Below, piece by piece: positions 45,780 to 57,975 of a DNA stretch of 64,000 nt. The stretch is from Gnetum montanum. Taxonomy: Eukaryota > Streptophyta > Gnetopsida > Gnetales > Gnetaceae. The position numbers were made by a program, and so were the translations under genes. The notes beneath the pieces were generated by a model, which saw only the letters and a program-made list of their open reading frames with translations, made no database searches and was not told where the DNA came from. The stretch lies in assembly GCA_015680685.1 (NCBI GenBank), contig MNCI01001065.1:788059-852058 (forward strand), written 5' to 3'. Positions within the stretch are counted from its first letter, which is position 1, and each line of letters opens with the position of its first letter.

Positions 45780-48197
45780 TTACGCTAAGGCTTCGCGATG
45801 AGTCGATGATATCATGACGAAATCGTACAAGCTCATGGTTGTGTTCTTTTGTTTGAGCATTTTTTTCACCTGGGCCAGTGTAGCTAGAAAGTCTGTGCTA
45901 TCTACTATTGTGTTGGTTGCCTCTGTATGGGTTGAGGGCTTGGGCCTGGTTTGTTTGGGATGAGGGGTAGGGCCCCCAGTGTTCAGTTGTTGTATACTAG
46001 GTGTGTCCTTTATTTCAGCTATGGGTGTTGTTTTTTGTTCATTGTTGGCAAGGTTGACTCTTGAGGGAGGAGAGGTTGAGACGTTTCCTATGGTTGGGCT
46101 CAGGGTAAGTGAGGGGCCATCGCGTGGTGGCACTTTTATGACAAATGGGAGTTTAGGAGGTATTGTTGTTTTTTGACTAGCTTGTTGTGGCACCTTGATA
46201 ACAAAAGGCTTCTTTGCTGTTGTCGTTGGTGCAACATGCCAGTTTAACATCTTAGCGGATGACTGTGGTGGTACTTTGACCACAAAGGGTGTCTTTAGTG
46301 CTTGGGATTGCATTGCATCTAGCTAGTTTAACGTCTTAGCGGACGTATGAGGTGGTGGTACCTTGACCACGAAAGGTGTCATCGGTCCTCTAGGTGGCAT
46401 CTTGGTGATGATGGGAGGTCTTTTGCTCATAGAGGCAGAGGGGATCGTTGCCTTGCTGGGAGGCACATGGATCACAAAAGGTTGCCACATAGGTTTAGGC
46501 TTACTATCTATGCTAATGGAGTTTATGACATAGGGGGCATCGTCTGTGCTCAGTTGATTCAGGGTGTTGATGTTTAGTTGGCCCTGTTCTATCATTGCTT
46601 GTAGATCATCTTGTAACGCATGACAGTTGTCGGTAGTATGACCAGACATCTGGTGGTAGTAACAAAATTGATCTAATTTGAAGTGCTGTGGGATCGGGGG
46701 CTCATTTGGTGCTGCTAAGGTGGGGTTCCTCAGTAGCTCATAGTACCTATCGTGTCTTCGACGGGCATTTTCCGCTACTTGTTCGTATTGGATTTGCCTA
46801 GTTCTAAGGAGTTTCTCTAGTAGTTTAGAGGGTTGCGTGGGTAGCGGCGTATACTTAGAGTGATCCTTGTGCTGAAAGTTGGGCCTTGGGGTGGCCCTTG
46901 TTATTGCAGAAGGGTTGGTACTAGTGTTTGTTGTTTTTGTGCTTGTGGCTACAGTTTCCATTGTTATCTATTGTTTGGCAACATGTTGGTTCTTGTAAGC
47001 CACAAAGGCAGGGTCATTGCTGGTTTGTGCAGCTTGTTCAATGTTCTTGATCTGTGTAAACGCTTGGCTCAATGTTTGAGTGATTAGGTAGTACAATTTT
47101 AACTTAATGAAGTCATTTACGGCTCCCTTCAGAATTGTAAGCAAATACTTTTCAGGGATGGGCTCATGAAGTTCGTTAAGGGCTGCACTCCATCGTTGGA
47201 TGAACTTTTGCATAGGCTCAAGTGGTGCTTGTTTCACCTGTATCAGAGTGTCTAGGGTTGCTTCAGGCTTTAGGTTGTACTTAAACCTAGTAACGAATTG
47301 ATGTAATAGATTCTCAAGAGAGGATATGGAGTTACGAGGTAAGGCTCGGTACCAGTCTAAGGCTACGCTCGTTAAGGACATAGCAAACACATGTAAGACT
47401 GTGTGGGGCCAAGCTTGAAGCAATAGAGTTTCTGATCGAAACGTGACTATGTGAGCATTTGGATCTCCCTTCCCATTGTATTTGGTCAGCTGTGGAAGTG
47501 TGATTCCCTTGGGCAAAGCTAACGGTGGCACTGAAGAGCTAATTGGATCATCGTGGTAGAAGTCTAGTACTTTAACTTGTTCAGTGTTTGCCATTTTGAG
47601 GTGCTTTACCTCTTTAGCTAATGCTTGCATCATTTGTTTGGCTTCTGCCCACTCTTGACCAGTAGGTAGATTAGTTGGTTGGGGAGGTTGTTGGGTTGTC
47701 ATTTGTTGCTGTGGAGCAATGTTTAGAGTTGTGGTTGTGGGGTGTGGCACGTTGAAGTGAGTGGATTGTTGAACAAGGGGTATGGTTCCTTGCCTAGCCA
47801 CAAACTTTGAAGTGACACCTTGGATGTGCGGGGCCGATGTAGTGAAAGTTGCTCCATGTGTTTGGACGTGCGATATGTACTGGGTGGAGATGGGTGTGGG
47901 TAATCTTTGTTGGAATACCGATGTTTGTGTGCTCATTGATACTTGGTGAGTGGCCATCTATCCCATGCGAGGATGGAGTGATAGGTTCATGTAAGCATGG
48001 GGATTGAGGGTGTGGTATGAATCTTCAGGTTCAGATTGTGCCTCGAAGTCATCTACATCATGTTGGTTTTGGGGCTCCTCAGTGGGTCGTCGTGTATTTT
48101 GGCCCCTTGCTAGAAGGAGTTGAGAGATGAATCGATGGTGAGGCTCAGAAAGGGGGATGATGTCATATACAGAGGGGGTGAATTCATGACCTCCCAT
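45780..48197 (-). pseudogene. Gag of element F with a Val-Pro-Pro repeat tail
   Basis: One minus-strand frame with a few stops (near 47958, 46968 and 46320) starts MGGHEFTPSVYDIIPLSEP. The central Gag domain is at about 47500-46990: LPQLTKYNGKGDPNAHIVTF, LDWYRALPRNSISSLENLL, RFKYNLKPEATLDTLI, MQKFIQRWSAALNEL. A Cys/His motif follows near 46680-46620 (FCYYHQMSGHTTDNCHAL), of the type seen in Tat/Ogre Gag. The C-terminal part (about 46485-46120) repeats PFV(V/I)KVPP or close variants about five times, interleaved with SAKTLN-type units. The stops read as decayed Gln codons or sit just before a Met. Confidence 0.8.
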
Positions 48198-48482
48198 GTA
48201 TATGTGCTCGAATTTTCATTTTTCCTCCTGTTCTGTGTGGTCAATAGGAAGGTTGGCTTGAATCTTCACATAGATGTAGTTGTACTGTTCTTGTGTGGGG
48301 ACTATGAAGGTGTGTGCGTTGGAGTTTTGGGATGATTCCATGGTGATGCATGCTTGGGCAAGGTGATCCATGTTGGTGGCAGTCAGTACTTAGACTGGCT
48401 TGATGTTCGATGTAAATTACGGTGAATTTGGCTTTGAAACGGATGTGTTTTGTGTGTTTTTGTTGAAAAAAACTGTAGCGGT

Positions 48483-48601
48483 ACTGTAGCAGCGTGAACA
48501 CTGTAGTAGCGTAAACACTGTAGCAGTGTGAACACCATAGCAGCGTAAACCTTGTAGTAGTGTAAAAACTATAGCAGCGTAAACCCTATAGTAGCATGAA
48601 C
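48483..48601. repeat. 17-bp tandem array, seven units, in the leader of F
   Basis: Seven consecutive 17-base units of ACTGTAGCAGCGTAAAC with two to five changes each fill exactly 119 bases. They lie between the primer site and gag, so they would be in the 5' untranslated part of the genomic RNA. Confidence 0.95.
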
Positions 48602-48658
48602 ACTGCGTTTGAACAGGTAACGTGATCAACGTTTCGATTAAATAAAAAACAAGTCAGG

Positions 48659-48675
48659 CCCTCCCTCTAGCGCCA
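48659..48675 (-). other. Primer-binding site of element F
   Basis: The minus strand reads TGGCGCTAGAGGGAGGG five bases after the 5' LTR edge (48681). It differs from the site of E at one position. Confidence 0.8.
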
Positions 48676-48680
48676 TTTTC

Positions 48681-50273
48681 TGTATTGTCCGAAATCGTCA
48701 GTCTCCGGCTAGAATGAAGCAGAAACCAGAAGATCCCCAGACAAGTACAAAGTATCCTACCTTCGCTTGAGGGCAAGCTGGAATTAACGAAGGATGAGTA
48801 CCTTGAGTGGTTCGCACGCAGATCAGACAAGGATTTCCCCGAACGTACACCGATATGTTGTACGCTGGGTTATACGTAAATAGCGTAATTAATGTAAAAT
48901 GGAGTATAAACTTATAGGAATGTAAACAATAAGCATACAATAACGAACAAAAAAAACTGTGACAGATCTTAGTAAAAGAAATGTGGCAATATTATTGCAA
49001 AATGGAAAGTTACAATGCACCGGTCTAACGTAGTTGTGAATTTGACACAAGGCGGACGGAAGGCTCTGGTGGATGCAGGGGGATGATTGTTCGCTGGATT
49101 CGGTTGCAAGCACAGCGTGAAGGCAGTATGCTCAACGTGTAGGGTGGAAGTCCAGTGTACAGGGTTTTTGCTCTGGTTTCTCCATGTCTCTGGTTCTTTT
49201 CTTTTTTTTTTGTCTTCAATTTGTCCCAAAATTTCCCTCCCTCGATCTAGTGAAAAATTGGGATTTTTATGAGGTTTTTGGGCATTGAATTTGGATTTGG
49301 AAGGGTATGAGTGGCCATGGGTGAGAGGATTTCGAGTTGGATGAAATGTGGCTGTGTTGTTCGAGTGCAAAAGAATGAAATTTTACAAGTGTACAGCGTG
49401 CTGCACGCCAGCGTATACTGTTGTACACCAGCGTATACTTGCTGGGTGTGTGAACTCGGTGTATAGGCTTGACTAAAACAAAAGGAGTCATTCAGCCCTA
49501 GGATTTGAATTCAAATGTCATGAGAATGTTTCCTGTGAACGTTTGGCTCAGTTGGCCTTGATCTGACATGGTTCTGGAGAGCTTTGATTGGTATACGTTG
49601 TGCTACAAATTGAGTGTACACGTTGTATAAGCTGGGCGTATACACTAGGCATATACGTTAGGCATACACATTGTACATGCTGAGCATATACGCTGGGCGT
49701 ACACACTGTCTGTGCACTCTGGGCATATACACTGGGTGTACACGCTACTCGTACATGCTGGGTGTACACGCTGAGCGTCTACGTTGGGCGTGCAGGGTGC
49801 ATATGCTCAGCGTATGAACTCCAAAGTGCACGATGTTGAGACCAAAATTTATCTTTCTAGAGCTCATGATGACACCTGATACTTGCTCTGTTCCTGTGAG
49901 TTGATGTCTTGTACAAAATCTTGCTCTGAAGTCCTGTTTCCATGCCATCTTTGGGATTGCATGCTGGGCGTACACGTCAGTCGTACGTGCTAAGTGTACA
50001 TGTGGAGCGTGTACGTTGGGAGTGTACGCTGGGCGTATACGCTGGATACTACATACTTAGTGAAAATCTAGTATCTTAAGCTCCAAAGTCACCATGTTTG
50101 GTACTAGTTGTCGCCGTGGTCGTTTGCGGGTCCCAGGGAACCATTTCTTGTTGAGTTTGACTTTGCTTGAAGTTGTCTGTGGGGCCCTCAAGCTTCAGTC
50201 ATGCTGGGGAGCATCATGACTTAGCTCGATTCTTGTTGGAGAAGTACTAAGCTTAGAATTTTGTGGAGTTTCA
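48681..50273 (-). repeat. 5' LTR of element F
   Basis: It is uninterrupted, 1593 bp, and matches the split LTR on the left. It preserves the empty insertion site of E (near 49897-49905) and carries the 13-bp array at about 49611-49794. Confidence 0.9.
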
Positions 50274-50278
50274 AGTAA

Positions 50279-50653
50279 CCCAACAACTTTATATGTGTTC
50301 AGGATGTGTACGACAAGTGAAACTGGATACTTATGTTAGAACTAGTTAAACAATAGTTAGCCTATAAGATTAAAGTAGGCATTAAATCACTTTATTCTTT
50401 ATCCTATTTATTTCAAGTACCAAAACCATAAAATATATAATGATAAAAATCATGTGCCTCAATTACACTTAAACCATACCCTTGAGCTTCACAAGTGTAG
50501 TTGGAAAGACAATGAACATTCGCATTGCCCAATTTACTTCCTAGAGAACTAGTGCATCAGAAAACTATAGAGTCTGCAAAATTCAACTAGTTCATGTGTG
50601 AATGCTTTGTGTTTCATATGGTTGAGCGTAGCGGTACCTTTCATAGCTCATCA
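50279..50653 (+). repeat. Solo LTR S, right part
   Basis: It continues S after removal of F and its duplicated AGTAA. It includes the conserved 'cctcaattacacttaa' tract seen in the LTR of C (25725-25740) and ends AGCTCATCA. Confidence 0.75.
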
Positions 50654-53600
50654 ACTAGTTTTAATTCAGTTTTCACAAGCTTGAGATTTAGAAATGTAGA
50701 GGTAAATTAGTATTTCAATGTAGAGGAAGGAGCTAGATCTTAAGTTTGTAATATGAGTGAGGGGGTGCAGGATGTTATCAGTTGGGTGGGTGGATGGGAA
50801 GTCTAAATCTAGGTTAATGTCAGATAAAGATCTACTAAAAAGTTCACATTAGCAATAGGTTTAGGAATATTGGCTTTTAGAAAAAGTGTCATGTCTAGAA
50901 GGAAAGGCACTATAGTTAATAGGGTGAGCTACTCTAAACTTTGACAATACATGAATTGACACACTACCTTTCTACTAACTCGTATGATTTTGAGAAGTCA
51001 CTATGCTTATATGATCCTTTTTTTAAGGGAGTACTAATTCTATTTTAAAAAAAACGCTCATGAAATCATAGGAGTCTATACCACTTTTCCTCATCCTCCC
51101 ACTCTAAACTCTTCATTCTACCAAATGTGGAGAGCCATAGTAAGTAAAGAATTGGTCTCATCCTTGTGCTTTGAATAATAACCAAGCCTACAAATGGTGG
51201 ATCCCCTCATACTTAGAAGGTTCTTGTAGCATTGCAATGTAGTTGATCTATGCTTTATAGTTACCCTTGGCAACATAATTCATTGGTGAAAGTCAAGATT
51301 GTATGCATGAGAAAAGTGAGGTTATTTGGCAATGTAGCATTGAACAAAACTCTATTTCTTTGTTTTCATAGTATCCAAAAAAATGGTGCCCTACATGGAA
51401 TCCACATATGAGCCTCCTCCAAGAATTGGACATGCATAATAGATTACTATGCACCCTTATTATTTTGAAAGGGATTCCATACTTCAAGTTCTTCTCAAAG
51501 ATTTACATGCAAAAGGGAAATCAGAAAGAAAGAAAAAAGATGCATGATTATTTCATCCTCATTCTAAACAACACACACCTACTTGGCCCTTGGAAAGCTC
51601 AATGCTTCAAAGAGTCCCAAGTGAGAAAAGATCCTTAAGAAAGGATCCAAAGAAACACTTTAAGTTTAGGAATCATTAATATACCCCAAAGTTTCCTTCA
51701 ATAAAGGATTAGATTAACTAAGCTAATCTTTTTCCATACATATTTTTGAAATTTTCCTGTTTTGAGTAAGGGGTGGATGCCTAGATTGTGTTTCTATGTC
51801 ATACTGATGTCTTTGTTATGTTTTCATAATTGGAAAATATTCTCTAATTCTTTGTTTAGATCAAAAGACTAATCAGTTATCCAACCACTCCAACTTGTAA
51901 GCACCACCTTAAAAAATCGTTGAAGTTATGGCCATGGTGTTGTGCCAACCACTTAGTTACATGTAGCCATAGTATGGCTGATGTGGCATCCATTTTCTTT
52001 TTTGACATTGGATCATGCTAAAGGAAAATGGTCTTGGGGTTTCTTTCATATGATGAATTTCTAAAGGATACTCCATGACTTCTTAAGCTATCTTGCAAAC
52101 CACAAAAGCCTTGCTTATTTTGATGAATAAGCAATGATGATATCAATGGTGGATGATATTTTGCCATATTGATCAGGGTTGGTGCCCAAGTTTTACAAGT
52201 TGAGTTAACCACCTCTTGATGTTGTTTCTCATGTGTAGGATACACAAACCTTTATATTGATAAGGTTATGTTTTTTTTTGTTCCAATTAATAAGTTGTAA
52301 TCTTTTCATAGGTTCTACTCTCTCACAAAGGAAATTGTGGATGATGTTATCAATAGAGGTGATGCAAGATTTCCTAGGTTCTACTTTCTTGCAAATGAAA
52401 TTGTGGATGATGTTATCAATAGAGGTGATGATATATTGTGGTGACAAAAAAATGATGGATGTAAAGACGTATGGCTTGTAGGATAATTTTGAAAAGAAAA
52501 ATTTTCTTAGTAGAGGAGAGTAATATGCCTTGCAATTTGGCAAGCCTAGACTTGATTTGGTGAAGGGTTTGGTCCCACATGAAGGATTGAGTTAAAATAG
52601 AAAAGTAGAATTTTGAGATTTACATCAAGAAGAGGCTTTATCATGACTTGTAAGACATTTCCAATGTGTTAAAGACATTGGGTAGGATACTTGATGTGAT
52701 ACATTGCTAATTTTTTCCACTTAACATCTAGGACATAGGATATAGACAAGAGCAAAAAGATGGAGGTCCTAATCCAATTTGTGTCATTTTGGAATACTAT
52801 CTTTGATCACAACAATGCAACAAATGAATTTAAATCTTCAAAGTGGGGGAATCAGTTATTCATGATTCAAAATGTGTTTGGGTGCATGGGTATGTGCAAA
52901 GACTAGGTATGGGTTTGTAGGTGGGAATGCAAATTAATATATAAAAAATGTTTAAATTATATTTTTCTTTATTTATTTTACATTTTAGATTTATTAAATA
53001 TTATTTTAAATTAAATTAAATTAAAATTATCCCCTAAGAACCTAATGCACTTCTATTCATGGTTCCACTATGAAAATCTTTTACAATTCATGAATCACTT
53101 GTGCATAACAACAATGGAATCATTTACATATTTTTGGAGTAGTGCTGATCTATGTTAGATACATAGCTAAGCATAGAAATTATTATAAAGAAATAGGGAA
53201 AGGGAGGGTCCGCCTCTGTGGAGGCCTCTTTCTAGAGAAAATCATTCTTATTGAATGTCATTAACTAAGATGACAAATATTTTTATATGTAAGATAAAGT
53301 AATGCACTTAAGTCACCATGCTAGGAAGACCAACATAGCCATGATTGCATTTCAATTACCATGATTGTTCTCTTTGTGTTATGTGTCTATTTGAGGTTTT
53401 TATACGTTGTGATGATATTTTTTATTGATATGGGTCCCACTTGTTTAGTTGTAAGCTTCAAGGATGATGTTGAGTGGAGTACCAAGAAGACTCACATATA
53501 TCATTGCATTCAAGAAATATAAAAGATACTATAATACATATGATACAGTTATAACTCATGTTGCCATGGTGGGAGATAAAGAAAAATATTTATAACTTTA

Positions 53601-54870
53601 TGTTTTATAATTTTTTGGATTTTATCTTTATAAGAAACAAGTAATAAACACACATGCATTGGAATCCCACCTAGAAATAAGGGTAATGCTTGTGTTGCAA
53701 GCCCTCAACAAAAAAGATATAACACCACATACAAATACAAATAAAATAATTCTTAGTTATAACCTCAATGGTCCAACACCTTGCCATAAGGTTGTGACCT
53801 CCTTAGGTAAGGTTGAATCATCACAACTTATCAAAATAAGAAATAAATAAATATTTTTATGATTTTAATGTTTTATAATGTTTTAATATTTAAGGCATTA
53901 ATGATGAAAAAAACAAAGAAAAAAAAAAGAAAAAACCATAAGTTTATTCACCACACAAACACTGGACTCTACATTGACAAAATGGTTCTAGGGTACATAA
54001 GTAAGGTAGTACTTTGACAGAGTCTAGTCACACTTGTGAAAGTAATAATTCAAAATGCATAAAAAATGTACAAAGAATCCTTGCCCAAAGGAGGAAGACC
54101 TATTTAAATGAAATCAAATGCCAAAATCTAAAAGAAACTACTTCAAATCAAGGTCATCCCATGTGAAGATCATCCTAGGTATTTATATTCTTTGCAACAT
54201 GATAGTAAGGGTTCAGTAATGCCAAGGCATCAATAGAGGTTCATCAACATAGCCTAGAAATCATAGGATATATTGAAAGAGGCTAGGAGGAAAAGGTGGT
54301 CAAACTAGGTCATCAAGAAAGGCACATCATTACCCTTGTGCTAATAGAAGAGGTGCACTAGCATAGGGAAGCTAATGCACCCTTACCCCCTCACACTTCA
54401 CTAAATTTTACTGAATGAAGCTGGGATGCTAGGGAACATGTTGGGAACTTTCAAAGATCTTAAAATTGAGCCATAAAAATCCTGAGTAGTATAAAACATG
54501 CATCAAAGCTAAGCATAAATTGAATGGCTAGGATGAAAACTTGAAAGGTAGAAACCTCAACCATGCATGTGAAAACTACAAGCATAGGGTACATGACATA
54601 CATTCTAAATCTAGGGCTTACAATTAACTTATTAAATGTCACTAGATGATTCATCATACCTCCACAACTAAGTAAAGCTAGTTCTATACCTTTAAAGCCT
54701 AAAATACAAGAGTATAGAACAAGACACATGATAGGATCAATGTGGAGGGCTATAACTAGATAAATGTATAGATCATAACTATATGATAATAAAGTACATG
54801 CCACCTCATCAAGAAGTGCTAAGGAGTGATGGTTGAGAGAAGAATCATCATAACTTGCTTACTTGATATG
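50654..54870. other. Unassigned AT-rich DNA without a recognisable gene
   Basis: Short ORFs only. A 66-bp-period duplication lies at 52311-52430, both copies containing 'gatgttatcaatagaggt'. On the minus strand 54460-54804 is a 114-codon hydrophobic frame without family resemblance. It lies just downstream, in minus orientation, of the coiled-coil relic G. I see no LINE, Helitron or DNA-transposon hallmarks. Confidence 0.5.
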
Positions 54871-54879
54871 GGAAGAAGC

Positions 54880-55077
54880 TAAATGAGTTGAGTGCAGATA
54901 TATCAAATCTTTGAAGTTTCACTTCCAAGTCCATCACCCTCACTTAGAGCTCTCAGTTTTGTTCATGCATCAGTGCCTACTCTTGCAGAAGTGCTTGTTG
55001 TCGTTTCTCACCATCAACATGGAACTACTCCTAACTCCTTTTTACCTACAAGAGCTTTTCTTATGCTACATCAAGTT
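54880..55077 (-). pseudogene. Relic G, C-terminal coiled-coil part
   Basis: The minus strand reads DGEKRQQALLQE, ALMHEQN, EL and VRVMDLEVKLQRFDIS in one frame with stops at Gln- or Arg-like positions. It joins 61346 when D and one copy of AAGTT are removed, so D split a pre-existing ORF. Confidence 0.55.
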
Positions 55078-55849
55078 TGATGGGACACGATATCACAGTC
55101 TGCTACAATGTTTATAAATAAGAAGCGACTCTCCCTTGTTTGACATAACTAGGAGTTAGATTGTAGTGAAGCTCTAGCAGTTTGATCCCTCCAGAGATAG
55201 ATTATTTTCCAGTGTCTGCCTGTAGTGTGGTGAATGTAATTGTACGACATCCTTTATTTGAGTGTGACGTACTTGGACATGCACATGATCAGTAATAAAG
55301 ATCGAGATTACTTCATCATTGCAGCATTCACTTTGTTGTTTATTTATTTATTTAATTGTTATTTACTACTTTTCTAATTAGTTTCTCTCACCCTTAAACT
55401 CTTAGAACACGGAATGAGTACGACTTGATTATGAGCATTTAAGTGTGACTACATGGTAACCCAGCGGTGTACCTAGGATCTATGCTTGGTAATCCTAGTG
55501 GTAGTCGTGCACAAAGTCCAAGATGTGTACAGATGATCAAGGAACAGATGCTCATCGTAGTTAGGCTAGATTAGATTCTCTTACCCTTTCTCTCCTAGAT
55601 TAGTTAATTTAATATTATCTTCCATTGCTTCAGAAGTAGCATTAGATTAGGAAACCCATCATACACCTCACTCTGGACTAAACCATATGTGACAAATATA
55701 ATACTAGTCCAAGTGGGAAGACATCGAACTACGACCTAAAGATAACTGTCTAGGTGCCAAAACTAGTTCGTCTGCGAAGTTTGACCGAATCGTGCGTGAG
55801 AACGCTCGTATTCGTATGGTTGAGTGTAGGGGTACCTCGCCACTCATCA
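55078..55849 (+). repeat. 5' LTR of element D
   Basis: It matches 60519-61340 but lacks about 50 bases of the GATATC-palindrome region right after the terminus. TATA box TTTATAAATA at 55111-55120. It ends CTCATCA. Confidence 0.9.
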
Positions 55850-55850
55850 T

Positions 55851-55868
55851 TGGTGCTGTTGCCGGGGA
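55851..55868 (+). other. Primer-binding site of element D
   Basis: TGGTGCTGTTGCCGGGGA, two C-to-T changes from the complement of the plant tRNA-Asp 3' end. It starts one base after the LTR. Confidence 0.85.
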
Positions 55869-55992
55869 TGGTGCAAGTTATCTAGATTAGTTATATCATA
55901 CAAGGTCGCTGTAAAGGACTTAACGATATATCTCTTAGGAAGAAGAAGTAATTGTAAAAAATCACATCCAAATTCACACACAACTTTAAACA

Positions 55993-57975
55993 ATGCCTCT
56001 CCTACAAGACGATAATAATGCCACACTTAGTCAGGAAGTTCATTGGAGAACCAACGAACTATATAACGATGAAGATTGGAGTATACAACCTAAAGTGGGA
56101 GTTTCTTATAAACATGAATGAAAACAACATCATCCCAACACATGAAAGCCGAACTTACCTGATGATGATGAACCCCCACTAGCCACTACAAGCTTAACAC
56201 AATTACAAGAGGCTGTTCGAATCTGATGTAGGCATCGTAAAGAGAGCTTTCTACCTAGGCTCAATTTAAACAACTTTCTCAAATTTTTAGGAGGCTATAA
56301 CTTAGATCCACATCAACATTTACAAGCCTTCTACGATGCCTGCACATGGAATAACATTGATAACAAGTGGCAAAAACTTAAGATCTTTCCTATGACACTC
56401 GTTGACCAAGAAAAAGTATGGTATAGATCGTTAAAACCAAATTCAATACGACATTGGTCAACGATGGTAGAGGTGTTCAACGAAAAATATCAAACCTATG
56501 CAAGAGTGTCAGCCTTGAGGAAACAAATCCAAGGATGGAAACAAGCACAACATGAACCCTTGGACATGGCCTTAGAAAGATATTATGCACTATTAAACAA
56601 TTGTCCAAGCCATGGGTTTTCCAAGGAAATGCTAATGTACCATATCATTGATGGGCTACGTAATAAAATAAGAGAGACCTTAGGAATGTATGCCCAAGGT
56701 CAACTATATGAACTACGAATCCATCAAGCTCAAGATCTTATTAAGCGGGTAGCAAAAGAAGAAGGAGAATTAGTTCGATGGGAGAGTGTTGAAAAACATC
56801 AATGGGACTAAAAAATCAACTCAACAAAGGTCCATGATCATAAAAAGGAGAAATCAACCAATCTCAAGGTGGAAACATCATCTTTGCCAATACAACAAAC
56901 ATTAGAAGAAGCCGAGGCAAAGATCAATAAGATGTTGGAATGGACGTATCAAAAGTGTGGAGAATTTATCAACAATATTGGAGATAGAGTTTTGACAACC
57001 CAAGAAGCAGGACGAAGTAGTAGACAATCGGAAAGAAAGAATGAAGGGAATAAGTGCTCAACTACCAATCCTATGTATGAATGCAACATATGCCTGTATG
57101 ATCACCCCAAAGGCCAATGCCCAATATTGTTATAGCTACATGAGCATTGGGGAAACACATTACATCTAGAGTTCATACAAAGGTACTATGTTCGATCACA
57201 GTGGCAACAATCCCAGTTGTGGGGGAAACCACCCTTAGACTAGAGGCACCCTTCATATTATCCGAATCCAAATTCTTATCAAGTTCAACATCCTATTTCT
57301 TCAACTGGGCCACCATACTCTATCGCACCGCAGTACTATTCTCCACAATACTATCAGCCCATACCTCCAACACAACTGCCACCTTGTGCATCTTATACTC
57401 CTCCTAACTTTCAGCATTCTCATTCTTTTCCTCCTTCCTCAGTGCCACCAACTGTTCCTAAGCTGTCTGTACCACAATAACAATCCATGAATGACACTTG
57501 TGCTACTACTACTAATAGTAGTGAAAAACCTCCTCAACATCAAAAGCATCATTTCTTTAAACATGGCCGTAAGAAGGGACAACATAATTCTGAGGCCACT
57601 GCATCTTCCAACCTAGCACAAGTTCCACACTGTGGTGCATCCTTACCTTCGAACCCAGCACCTCATGTTACTTCATCAGGGCCACTAACTAACACTCCAA
57701 CAACAATACGACCCAATGAACATAAACATGGAGAGTGACAACCCAATCTTTGCATACCATCTAATGGTCACAAACATCATAGTGGGTCAACTCATTATCC
57801 GGGAACTACATCACATAAAGTGCCCCACTATGCTTATTATAATCAAGTGCGTGAACCCTGAGGGGATAAGTATGATCGAGCCCCAATACTTCCAACATGC
57901 AAGGATCCTCATCTTCCATTTATTAATCCTTTCCATACTCAACTATTTAGTTATGGGGGATATCCCCCATTCTAA
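55993..57975 (+). pseudogene. Gag of element D with Pro/Tyr/Gln-rich tail
   Basis: One frame from ATG 55993 (MPLLQDDNNATL) to TAA 57973 covers 660 codons with about ten in-frame stops (for example TGA at 56119) and no frameshift. The central Gag domain has FLGGYNLDPHQHLQAFYDAC (about 56285-56345), VWYRSLKPNSIRHWSTM, EPLDMALERYYALL (about 56550) and YHIIDGLRNKIRETLGMYA. A knuckle-like CNICLYDHPKGQC (about 57082-57120) is C-x2-C-x3-H-x4-C, one residue shorter than usual. The tail is rich in Pro, Tyr, Gln and His. It is the best-preserved Gag of the B/C/D/M lineage and would bind genomic RNA and build particles. Confidence 0.85.

Larger units (their letters stand above)
32015..50273 (-). mobile_element. 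Element F: Tat-like non-autonomous retrotransposon (gag and protease only), split by E
   Basis: The minus-strand element has its 5' LTR at 48681-50273 and its 3' LTR at 32015-33196 plus 43304-43695. Flanks are GGTAA (32010-32014) and AGTAA (50274-50278). Without E the element is about 8.15 kb: two LTRs of about 1.58 kb and an interior of about 5 kb (43696-48680). The interior holds a primer site, a 17-bp tandem array, gag, a Pro/Val-rich repeat region and protease. About 1.5 kb with no RT, RNase H or integrase then leads to the 3' LTR. It would need enzymes from an autonomous relative. Confidence 0.85.

Noticed and set aside
48483-48601. CRISPR-like array
   Set aside because: The 17-bp units are contiguous without spacers and lie in a retrotransposon leader of a plant genome.
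50900-52560. Possible LINE reverse transcriptase relic
   Set aside because: No RT motif (such as FADD) or endonuclease motif could be read on either strand, and no poly-A tail or target duplication was found.
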